A DNA stretch of 40,399 nt from Parasitella parasitica. Lineage: Eukaryota > Mucoromycota > Mucoromycetes > Mucorales > Mucoraceae. A program made the translations under genes and the position numbers. Shown piece by piece: positions 10,268 through 19,266 of this stretch. Below the pieces are notes generated by a model. It was not told where the DNA came from, searched no databases, and saw only the letters and a program-made list of their open reading frames with translations. Position 1 is the stretch's first letter. Every line of letters starts with the position of its first letter. The stretch is from the NCBI GenBank assembly GCA_025201805.1, contig MU619399.1, positions 14,202 through 54,600 of the forward strand, given 5' to 3'.

Positions 10268-11139
10268 ATTCCAATTTACATTACCAGATAAACACACTTA
10301 AATGTTGTGTCATTATGAGTCTATCGATTAAACGTTACTAAATCAGCAATGTTTTTGCTAGTACATTTTGCATAAAATAAGATATCAGATAAACATATAC
10401 CACTGATTTGGGGCGAGTTGAGAAAATTGCGCTTATCAAATACATAGCTAATATCTTCATCGATGCCCAATACTTGGTCAACGCTGCATTTTGCAGTAAT
10501 TCAGTAAAGTATAGCTTATGTTGCCACTTTAACATTTTCTTTGACTCAATTTAATCAGTTAAATAAGCTTCCACACGCTAAATCAGATGTCAACTAGTTA
10601 TCTCTACAAATATCAAAATCACACAAACATCCAAACATTTATATGGAACAACCAGTGCTTCATTAGTTTTTATGATAAAGCACTAGGTAGCATCTACAGG
10701 TTTTGGGGAACCTTTTGATATCGTTTTAAGACTGGAAAGAGTCAAAATTATAATAACACTGTACATTGTCGATCACAAAACGTGATACTGACTCATCAGT
10801 ACTAGAAAATGCTCAAAGAAACGAGATACTGTATAGAATACCAAACTACGATATGCATATATATTCTTTGGAAATTAAGGCTTGCTTTGGCTCCCTCTTT
10901 CTGATTAACTGGCAGTTAAATATACATGTACCGGATTATATCAAGGACGATACTGGAATCAGTAACAGAACCTTTCTGTACCCCTCGAGTATGGTTTCTC
11001 TATGTCGATGTATTTTGCGGTTCCAACATAGCGTTACATCTCACAGCGATTGCCTGCTTTAACCGGTCCGGACATGCTTGATGAAAACCTCTCTTTGCTG
11101 GAAACAATCAAGAAAAGTTTTCTTTCTTGCTGAGCATTC
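10268..11139. other. Region behind the transposon with possible gene debris
   Basis: No intact gene. On the plus strand around 10645-10740 two frames carry coding-looking pieces: CFISFYDKALGSIYRFWGTF, and in another frame EPFDIVLRLERVKIIITLYI. They could be the separated 3' part of the PD-(D/E)XK-like gene upstream of the transposon. A 98-codon frame at 10766-11062 has no family resemblance. The end of the stretch must contain the UBA4 promoter. Confidence 0.3.
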
Positions 11140-12704
11140 ATGACAGAAATCAAAATCGAAAACGCGCGACTTCGTCAACGCATTGCAGAATTAGAAGCAG
11201 AGCAAAATGGCCCTGCTGCTTACACACCAGACGACATGGCACCACCTTTCCAAAAAGTAGAGAAACTCTCAAACGATGAAATTTTCCGGTTTGGACGTCA
11301 GTTAGTTACACCTGGATTTGGTTATGAATGTAAATGTGCCATGCAGCATATAGTGCTTTTGCTAATAAAGTGATTCACAAAACAGCCCAATTGAAGCTTC
11401 GTAATACTACGTTTCTTGTTGTTGGAGCTGGTGGACTTGGATCCCCTGCCACTCTTTATTTAGGCGCTGCTGGTGTTGGCCGTCTTGGAATTGTCGACCA
11501 TGATACAGTCGATACCAACAACTTGCATCGGCAGGTAATTCACACTGACGCCCGCAAAGGCGTGAACAAAGCTGTTTCTGCAGCCATGTCTATCAAAGCG
11601 TAATACCGATATTTCCTGTGAATTTTTCGAGATAATGTTAACCCCATTCTGTAGCGTTTATCCTGACGCAGATGTCATTCCATACGCCTATACGTTAGAT
11701 AGAACAAATGCGTTGGATTTGATCAAGCAGTATGATATTATTATCGATGCGACAGACAACATTGCCACTCGCTATCTACTAAGCGATGCCGGCGTATTGG
11801 CAGGAAAGCCTATTGTTTCTGGCAGCGCACTCAGGAACGATGGTCAGTTAACCGTTTACAATTACAATGGCGGTCCATGCTTCCGTTGCCTTCATCCTGT
11901 ACCTCCGCCTGCTTCTACAGTAGGAAAGTGCGTAGACAATGGTGTTCTGGGTGTCGGTAATGCTTTCCTTTCTGAACGAGTATGACTGATTCCATCTAAT
12001 TTGATCGAGATAGTGCCTGGCGTTATTGGTACGCTAGAAGCGCTTGAAGCCATCAAAGTTGCGTTAAGCACTCCTTGTATGGATACTCCTAGCTTCTTGA
12101 TCTTTAGTGGCATGAGCAATCCCATGTTTCGGACCATGAAGCTTCGCAGTAGAAAGAAAGACTGTGCTATTTGTGGTGAGCACCCAACGATGACCGAGCT
12201 TGTTGATTATGAGCAATTCTGTAGCGGTGCTGCTGATGACAAGACGGTAGACCAAGAAATATTGCAAGCCGATGAGCGGATCAGCGTTCAAGTAAGTCTT
12301 GCTTGCTTGTACAAAAAAATCACAGTAACGAATACTGCTTAGCAATACAATGACATTGTCCAGCATAGCCAAGATCATTTGCTGGTGGATGTGCGACCCA
12401 AAGTCCAGTATGGCATCTGTTGTCTGCCCAACAGTATAAATATCCCCATCGATGAATTAGAAAAGAATCTCGGCCTGATTCAAGAAAAAAGACAGGATAA
12501 AGACGGTATTTGGTTATATGTATAGTAGATATTTATTACGGATTACTGATGAATTAAATAGTGTATGTAATTTGTAGATTGGGAAATGATTCCCAAGTCG
12601 CTGTTCGTATGATGCAAAAAGCTGGCATTGACAGAAGCAAAGATATCATAGGAGGCCTGCTAAAGTGGTCAAAATCAATCGATAGCACATTTCCTATCTA
12701 CTAG
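11140..12704 (+). CDS. UBA4: UBA4/MOCS3 E1-like adenylyltransferase and sulfurtransferase
   Basis: Adenylates and thiocarboxylates the ubiquitin-like Urm1, serving tRNA wobble-uridine thiolation and urmylation in the cytosol. Six exons, 11140-11329, 11371-11599, 11655-11956, 12014-12291, 12343-12505 and 12562-12704, give 434 residues. A short coiled coil (residues ~5-22) precedes the E1 fold: [12 protein letters not shown], the ATP loop [24 protein letters not shown] and DATDN. Two CxxC pairs (GPCFRC and CAIC) bind zinc, and the thioester Cys is in [10 protein letters not shown]. The rhodanese domain occupies exons 5-6 with the active-site loop CRLGNDSQ. Intron 1 is short (41 bp). The last intron contains the 26-bp sequence repeated at 14269-14294. 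The stop codon lies inside the tail of the convergent MARVEL gene. Confidence 0.95.
12525..12550. repeat. Duplication boundary repeat, copy 1 (in UBA4 intron 5)
   Basis: These 26 bp, beginning GTAGATATTTATTACGG, recur without mismatch at 14269-14294, an offset of 1,744 bp. They mark the left side of a tandem duplication that includes the end of UBA4, a MARVEL gene and the start of fimbrin. Confidence 0.85.
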
Positions 12705-13502
12705 ATTTCACAGGTACATCTGCTGCGATCAAAGGAATGTAAAAAATAAACGAGAAAACCCCAAAGAAAATTGATACATTATAAAAATCGCACCAGCCAT
12801 TGTGTTGGCCGGGTGAGCAGGTATACTTTACCCACTCGCCAACGATGCCAGAACCCCACATAATTAAAAACAATGCATCAACTGCAGTCAAAATAATCTT
12901 CTTATTGGCGAGCGCCTCACACTTGCAAATGATCAAGTATGCGCGAAAGCAAGAGTAGATGAAGGACATAACGGCCTGCTCGTTGTCATTAGATCAAAAG
13001 GCTTTGCAATAATATTTAAAAAGACCTACCACAGTGCCAAGGAAGTGAAAGCAAGCGCTTGATGTGAATGGAATAGACTGGCCAGAGTACTATGTCTACC
13101 TTTTAGTCGTCAAGTGAAACAAAAATGTCAATATAAACTTACAGGAGAGGCGCCCAGTGCAAACCCGAAATGGCCGATAGCACAGAAAATTAACGCAAAG
13201 CTGCTGGCTCGAGATAACGAACGCAAAATTTGAGTCTTTTTAGAAGGAGTACTGCTACTGGCAGCTGTATAATCAGGTTGTCTAGAGTTGTAGTCATTAT
13301 TATTAACGGTAAGCGTAGTTTTCAGTTGGCGACTCAGACGTTCAGGTTCAGTCTTATTGTTGTCAGTACCAAGATCTGAATTAGCGGGAAAAGATTCTAC
13401 TTGGAATGGGGGTATATGATTAACTTGATGTCGTACCTCGCCCCATTCAGAGCATACTTGGTCTGATACATTTAAAGACATGCTGTCTCTTGATTTCATC
13501 AT
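12694..13502 (-). CDS. MARVEL-like four-span membrane protein, copy A
   Basis: Predicted plasma-membrane protein of the MARVEL/Nce102 type. Three exons, 13502-13143, 13089-13030 and 12975-12694, give 233 residues. A polar Ser/Thr/Asn-rich cytosolic N-terminus (~1-100) leads to four hydrophobic segments: SFALIFCAIGHFGFALG, CFHFLGTVAVMSFIYSCFRAY, IILTAVDALFLIMWGSGIV and VSIFFGVFSFIFYIPLI. A loop before the last span has two Cys (YTCSPGQHNGWCDF), likely extracellular and disulfide-linked. The exon structure is identical in copy B. The start was placed at the double ATG 13502/13499; the open frame extends to 13652, but that part matches the untranslated leader of copy B. The last 11 bp overlap the UBA4 coding end. 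Specific function unknown. Confidence 0.75.
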
Positions 13503-13758
13503 TTTTAAATCAGGTAATTTCTTATTGTTCAGTAAATAAAAACATGAAGAAAGTGCGAGATTCACGGTATTTATACATGCAGTTTGCTCACAATGTAGTA
13601 TTTGCCATTGAAGCAGACTAGCGGAACAATTACACGACTCTTTGTGCGCCATGTTTGAGTAAACGGTTGTCTTCTTTATGACTTTTTGAAGACCTCATTC
13701 TACTTGCCCTTTCTTCATCTCTTTGTCTCTTTGTCTGTCTTTTTTTTTTACAACTAAA
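13503..13758. promoter_or_regulatory. Duplicated divergent promoter of MARVEL copy A
   Basis: It is clearly related to 15149-15419. Blocks shared with little change on the minus strand are AAAGTCATAA, TTACTCAAACATG, CGCACAAAGAG, TGTAATTGT and AATGGCAAATAC. A TATA-like element (minus TATAAATA, 13568-13575) lies about 66 bp before the MARVEL start. The partner side faces only the dead fimbrin fragment, so the promoter now serves at most one gene. Confidence 0.6.
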
Positions 13759-14043
13759 ATGGCTGTTGACGCCTTGCCCCCCTAGCGCGAATATTACAAT
13801 TAATATTCTTATTTGCCAGGTGATTTCTCACACGTGCTTACAGATGTCTTTGTAATAATTGGATGTACATGTACACACACAGCGAGATTAATGTAGGAAA
13901 AAATGGTTGCGTTTCTGCATCCTCTAAAGACTTGCAAAGATGTGAGCTATTACAATGACCAGCATGCTGAAATCTGTACTATTCTCAAAGGTGAAAGCAC
14001 TATAAAACCTCTGGTAAAAGTCGATACCAAAGAGCTTATTGAG
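13759..14043 (+). pseudogene. Fimbrin 5' fragment left by the duplication
   Basis: This is a decayed copy of the first two exons of fimbrin (15420-15722). It starts ATGGCTGTTGACGCC, against ATGGTTGTAAACGCT in the real gene, but hits a TAG after nine codons. The exon 2 counterpart at about 13937-14043 aligns block by block: GCAAAGATGTGAGCTAT, CTACTCTCAAAG-like sequence, then GTCGATACCAAAGAGCTTATTGAG against GATGTCGAAGAGTTTATCGAG. No CH-domain sequence follows. The fragment cannot encode a product and is best explained as the truncated end of a tandem duplication. Confidence 0.8.
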
Positions 14044-14133
14044 ACAACGATCAGGATTGTATGAGGGCAGGAATACAAAGAGTTTTATTAAACATATAAA
14101 GTTATATGGAATGAATATTTGATTAGCCTGCGG

Positions 14134-14168
14134 TCAATGATCCTTGATCAATGATCCTTGATCAATGA
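14134..14168. repeat. Short tandem repeat, 14-bp unit, 2.5 copies
   Basis: The unit TCAATGATCCTTGA occurs twice in direct contact and is followed by a half copy TCAATGA. It contains TGATCA dyads at the unit junctions. It lies between the fimbrin fragment and the right-hand duplication boundary and may be a by-product of the rearrangement. Confidence 0.75.
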
Positions 14169-14268
14169 ATTAATAAATTAAAATGATTGTATAAGCACAA
14201 GCATCGTCGATAAGGCTAAATAGACATTTCAGCAGTTTGGAAAAAAAGTGGCGTAGACCAGCTACGTT

Positions 14269-14294
14269 GTAGATATTTATTACGGATTACTGAT
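14269..14294. repeat. Duplication boundary repeat, copy 2
   Basis: A perfect copy of 12525-12550. Here it stands outside any gene, followed by about 75 bp of decayed sequence occupying the place of UBA4 exon 6, and then the 3' end of MARVEL copy B. This is the arrangement expected if a segment starting in UBA4 intron 5 was duplicated head to tail. Confidence 0.85.
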
Positions 14295-14369
14295 AATTAG
14301 ACTACTACTGTAGAGTAGATATTAAGCCAAAAGTGAGCTAAAGGTGGGCTGCATTAATTGCGTCTTATG

Positions 14370-15148
14370 CTATTTACTAAATTTCGTAAACACATCCGAT
14401 ATGAACAAAATAATGCAAAAAACAAACGAGAGAATCCCAAAGAAAATCGATACATTATAAAAGTGGCACCAGCCATTGTGTTGACCTGGTGGGCAGGTGA
14501 ACTTGAACAACTCAAAAAAGATGCCAAGGCCCCACATAACTACAAAAAGTGCGTCAACCACAATCATAACAATCTTCTTATTGGAAAGCGCCTTAATCAT
14601 GAATGCACGAAGCAAAGAAAAAATAAAGGACATGACGGCCTGCTCTCTGTCGTTAGATCAAGCGTTGTAATAAGGACAATCTACTTACCACAGCACAAAG
14701 AAAGTAAAGCCACATGCTTGATTTGAATGGAACAGGCTGGCCAGAATACTATATCTACACTTTAGTTGCCTAGTCAAACAAAATGTCAATATCAACTTAC
14801 GGGAGAAGCGCCCAGGGCAAACCCAAAGTGGCCGATAGCACAGAAAATTAATGCAAAGCTGCTGGCTCGAGATAACAAACGCAAAATTCGAGTCTTTTTA
14901 GAAGGAGTGCTATTCTGGCGTGTGTAGACGGCTGGAGTTTTTTTTTCAAATCTCACTTGAGTTTTTTTTTCAAGACTCTCTTGAGTTTTTTTTTCATTTG
15001 TATGAACACTCTTTGAATATCCTGACGCTGCAGGAGTATGATTAGGTAAAGGGGCTTTAGAGGTATGAGTAGGTACTACGCTATCAGTAGATGAACGAGG
15101 AGAATCGTTCACACTATAGTTAAGATCAGGTGAATAGAAGTTAATCAT
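14370..15148 (-). CDS. MARVEL-like four-span membrane protein, copy B
   Basis: Paralogue of the gene at 12694-13502. Three exons, 15148-14801, 14748-14689 and 14639-14370, give 225 residues; exon 2 is 60 nt in both. Membrane segments are SFALIFCAIGHFGFALG (identical to copy A), the WLYFLCAVAVMSFIFS segment, KIVMIVVDALFVVMWGLGIF and VSIFFGILSFVFCIILF. The Cys pair in FTCPPGQHNGWCHF is kept. The N-terminal tail has diverged completely from copy A and contains a threefold EKKT repeat. An A25 run lies directly before the ATG on the coding strand. It shares a 271-bp promoter with fimbrin, so this is probably the copy in ancestral position. Specific function unknown. Confidence 0.78.
14936..14998 (-). 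repeat. In-frame minisatellite in MARVEL copy B
   Basis: Three units of about 27 bp, each with a T9-T10 run on the plus strand, encode EKKTQESL, EKKTQVRF and EKKTPAVY on the minus strand, in the cytosolic tail. Copy A lacks it. Repeat-number changes would alter tail length in steps of nine residues. Confidence 0.7.
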
Positions 15149-15419
15149 TTTTTTTTTTTTTTTTTTTTTTTTTGGAGTAATTGACAACAAAAGTATCAAC
15201 TCATGTAAAATGATCTACATGTCTTATATATATACACAATTTGCTCATACAGAACATGTATTTGCCATTCAAGCTGGCTAATGTGACAATTACATGGCTC
15301 TTTGTGCGTCATGTTTGAGTAACCAGCTATCCTCGTTATGACTTTATAAGGAAGCCGATCTTGGCTCCATTCTTTTTTCTCTTTTTCTCTTCTCTTTGTC
15401 TCTATTTTAACACACAACA
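15149..15419. promoter_or_regulatory. Divergent promoter, MARVEL copy B / fimbrin
   Basis: 271 bp between two start codons. The minus side has a TATA-like run (15224-15234) about 76 bp before the MARVEL start and the T26 tract 15148-15173, which becomes a poly-A leader in the transcript. The plus side has a pyrimidine tract before the fimbrin ATG. Conserved blocks shared with 13503-13758 are candidate control sites. Confidence 0.6.
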
Positions 15420-17465
15420 ATGGTTGTAAACGCTTTTACACTTCAACGCAAATATCCCCAGTTACAAGTGAATGACATCAATACTCTTATTGACCGATTC
15501 AAGTAAGTGCTTTCTCACGTGTACCTCTAATGGCGCCTTTGTTAACCTCTACATCCACACAGCGAAGTTGACATAGACGAGGACGGATATCTCGACCAAA
15601 AAGAAATTCAGCAGGCATGCAAGGATACAGGCTATAGTGACAACTATGACGAAATTCGTGCTACTCTCAAGGATGTAAGCACTAATGCTTCTGGTAAAAT
15701 TGATGTCGAAGAGTTTATCGAGGTAAATATCACATAGGATAGTGGAGAGGGTGAAGGACGCGAAATGAAGCATGATTAATCGGTTGTTTAATTTTGGGGC
15801 AATGGTATTATGCACTCGGGAAAAGTCTAAGCATTCTTGGCATTTATTCTATAGCTGGCCGCCAAGCTGAAGGATGGTCGTAACAGAGGCGCATTCGATG
15901 TCCATCAAAATAAAATCAAGGTGCATGGAACAAACACCAACACTACTCACACTATCAACGAGGACGAGCGCACTGAATTTACAAGACACATTAACGGGGT
16001 ACTTGCGGGCGACGCACATATCGGAAAGCGCCTGCCTATTCCCACTAATACGATGCAGCTGTTTGATGAGTGTAAGGATGGTCTTATCTTGTGTAAGCTG
16101 ATCAACGATGCTGTGCCCGACACCATTGACGAGCGTGTGCTGAATGTCAAGGGAAAAATTAACAATTTCCAAATGGTCGAAAACAACAATATTGTCATCA
16201 GTTCTGCCAAGGCTATTGGCTGCTCTGTTGTTAACGTCGGCTCCACTGACTTGATGGAAGGTCGCGAACATCTGATTCTGGGCCTCATTTGGCAGATCAT
16301 CAAACGCGGTCTTTTAAGCAAGATTGATATCAAGCAACATCCCGAATTGTACCGCTTGCTGGAGGAGGGCGAAACTTTGGAGGATTTCCTCAAGTTGCCC
16401 CCTGACCAAATCCTGCTGAGATGGTTCAATTATCACTTGAAGGCTGCTGGATGGGAAAGGAGAGTAAAGAACTTTTCAAAGGACGTCAGCGATGGCGAAA
16501 ACTACACTGTTTTGCTGAACCAACTCAAGCCAGAATCCTGCACTCGCGCTGCGTTGCAAGAGCGTGATTTGATCCGCAGAGCCGAGATGGTCTTGGACAA
16601 TGCCGAAAAGATCAACTGCCGTAAATACCTGACCCCTACTGCGCTAGTTGCTGGTAATCCCAAGCTGAATTTGGCCTTTGTCGCGCATTTGTTCAACACG
16701 CATCCTGGATTGGATCCCTTGTCTGAAGAAGAGGCTCCCGAGATTGAAGATTTTGACGCTGAAGGCGAACGCGAAGCCAGAATGTTTACGCTCTGGCTCA
16801 ACAGTCTGAATGTAGATCCCGGCGTGTACAATCTGTTTGAAGACTTGCAAGATGGGTTGGTATTGCTGCAGGCTTTTGAGAAGGTTGTCCCCGGCATTGT
16901 CAATTGGCGACTGGTTAGTCAGAAGCAGCCTTTGTCCCGCTTCAAACAAATCGAAAACTGCAACTACGCTGTGGCACTTGGCCAAGAACGTCGTTTCCAC
17001 CTTGTAGGCATTCAAGGATCAGACATCGTAGACGGCCAAAGAACACTGACCTTGGGCCTCACATGGCAATTGATGCGTGAAAATATTGTTCACACTTTGC
17101 AGTCGCTTACAAAGGGCGGTCGCAGTGTCACTGATCAGGATCTGGTGCGTTGGGCTAATGAAACTGTTCAGCGTGGCGGCAAGCAGTCCAAGATGACCTC
17201 CTTCAAAGATAGTAGCCTCAGTACTGCTATCTTCTTTTTGGACGTGCTGAACGGTATCAAGCCTGGGTATGTTGACTATAGCCTTGTGACAAGTGGCCGA
17301 ACCGAAGACGACGCATTCAATAACGCCAAGCTTGCCATCTCCATAGCTCGTAAACTGGGAGCCACTATATTTTTGGTGCCTGAGGATATTGTCGAAGTAA
17401 GAGCCAAGATGAATTTGACATTTATTGGCAGTTTAATGCAAGTTGACCGCGAGATCAAACCCTAA
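15420..17465 (+). CDS. SAC6: Fimbrin/plastin actin-bundling protein
   Basis: Cross-links actin filaments at cortical patches and cables. Three exons, 15420-15502, 15563-15722 and 15855-17465, give 617 residues, the normal fungal size. Residues ~1-85 form the EF-hand region (NEVDIDEDGYLDQKEIQQAC; ASGKIDVEEF). Four calponin-homology domains in two actin-binding modules follow, visible as ECKDGLILCKLINDAVP, ENYTVLLNQLKPE, EDLQDGLVLLQAFEKVVPG and FFLDVLNGIKPG, with DLMEGREHLILGLIWQIIK and DIVDGQRTLTLGLTWQLMR repeats. Introns occur only in the EF-hand part. A dead copy of exons 1-2 lies at 13759-14043. No sign of damage in this copy. Confidence 0.97.
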
Positions 17466-18507
17466 CAATAATGCACCCTTTTGCCATATATCATTATTTT
17501 TGTATGAATAAAATATCTGTAAGACTATACGCAATCTGCACACAATGGCTGTAAACTACGCCAACAGGTCATTATCATTTTAGTTGATAGTGCTCATTGT
17601 GCACACCGATATTTACAACCTATATATGTATACAAGTTATACTAATCGGGCGATGCATGTGTTCAATGTCCCATATGCTCATTAAGCTGGTACTAGATCT
17701 CCATAGACTTTTAATTATAAAGAAAGCCGTAGCACTCTGCTGGATAATTTATATTCAAAATGAATTACATTTTCATGTGATATATACGCCCTTTGTCTAA
17801 ACGTGATCGTTGTACAGTATACGCTCAAGTGATTAAACCAAAGTATTCTTGCCTTTTAATTCTATGTCTTTAGACTCTTTGTTGTGCTCTTTGGATTCCA
17901 TATATACCTACAACTTGGGGAATAAGGCATCAAGCAAATGTGGTAAAGTAAAATTAATTGATGCATAGAAAGTCTAGCGGCTGAATTTAAAGGGACTCTA
18001 GTAGCTGTAGCCGCCGCATCACTGCGAGCCGAAAGAATTATTAGTTTGGTGCACTTGCGAATCGCCCGAAACCGTCTCTTTTACAAATGTGGAATTTCAT
18101 CAGGCCAATAAAATAAACTTGTTGACATTCCACGAAACGGCCTATACACACCAAATTTGATGCGAGGATGGGTCTTTACATACTTTAATCATAAAAATAG
18201 AAAATATAGTTGAATGGCAAAATGATAATTTCCTTAATTATAGATGAAGGTGGGATTACAGGAAGCTCAATACTCACAAAATGATGATAATTGGAAAAAT
18301 CCGTTTTGTGTAATGCCTCCCCAACAAAATGCAGCCAGCACTCTCATAAAACACGCTATTTCTTCATTGTCGGCTTGATTTCGTTATCAGAAAGGTCTCG
18401 CACTGAACTTGACACTCCAAAGTCCAACTTTAACCGATCAACTACTTGATGTCAATGCAAAACTTTATTTTTCAAGATATATTACAAAAAGCTGCTTCCC
18501 TGCTGCT
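17466..18507. other. Intergenic region between fimbrin and TRM112
   Basis: Convergent interval of about 1 kb. AATAAAATA at 17506-17514 is a plausible poly(A) signal for fimbrin. Short open frames (for example 17597-17800) have no recognisable content. No RNA gene was identified. Confidence 0.5.
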
Positions 18508-18992
18508 TTAGATTTCATGCTCTGCCAACAGCATATTTGGAATGCCATCCGTGATCTTGTAGACATGAGCACAGTTGGGGCAAACCATTTTGCCTTGTTG
18601 GATGTGAGTCTAATGTTGATGAAAATGAGTCGATTATACGTCATTTTAGAATATGCAGAGTCCCTACCTCCAACAAAACATTGTGCACAATCTTCAGCAG
18701 AGCCTCGTCGTCTTGTATATTTTCAGGCATTTGAGCAGGGATGGTATTAATGCCAAGCTACAGTGCAAAGATTGTCAGCACCATGTCCTTACAGAAAACA
18801 GGCCGCATTTACCTGGACAGCTGTGTTGTATAGGGCATCCCATTCAATCTTGTTGATAATGTTGGACAAGAATTCTACGTTGAAATCCGCTTCTATTAAT
18901 TCGACTTGGACATCTTCAAAACGGAGCGGAAAGTTGTTGCTGTTGCAGTTTTTGACGTGGCATTGCAGCATGTTGTGTGTGATGAGTCTCAT
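18508..18992 (-). CDS. TRM112: TRM112 methyltransferase-activating zinc protein
   Basis: Small co-activator that binds and stabilises several methyltransferases acting on tRNA, rRNA and release factor eRF1. Three exons, 18992-18813, 18757-18668 and 18609-18508, give 123 residues, close to the usual fungal length. The N-terminus [16 protein letters not shown] supplies two zinc ligands and [10 protein letters not shown] near the end the other two. The C-terminus [15 protein letters not shown] is the family hallmark. The open frame extends upstream of the ATG only through a low-complexity Phe stretch, so the start at the conserved MRL is clear. Introns are 55 and 58 bp. Divergent from the RNF220-type gene, 274 bp apart. 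Confidence 0.95.
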
Positions 18993-19266
18993 TTGCGATA
19001 CTTGTAGAATAGGTGTCAGAAGAAAAGGGGCAAAAAATAAAGAAAAATAAAGAAAAAAAAAAAAAAAAAAAACGAGAGAAAACCACAAGTGTTACCAAGC
19101 CACTTGCACCGGCCAAAGTCTTATACAAATACCGTCAAACAAAGGAGGGTGTAAAATAGGCCAATGGTGTGAATCAATCTGCATCCATAAAGTTATGCCA
19201 TTCAGCTGTCTACAATAATTCCTTTTGTATCAAGCTACCGATCGAAATCTCATTGCAAACACTTTA

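Noticed and set aside
13502-13652. Extended start of MARVEL copy A (MAHKESCNC...)
   Set aside because: The matching sequence in copy B is in a different frame relative to its gene, so the similarity is that of a shared leader/promoter, not protein.
14358-14726. Plus-strand 122-codon frame
   Set aside because: It is the antisense of MARVEL copy B exon 3 and its intron.
15947-17015. Minus-strand frames of 120-160 codons opposite fimbrin
   Set aside because: They are shadows of the conserved fimbrin frame and contain no motifs of their own.
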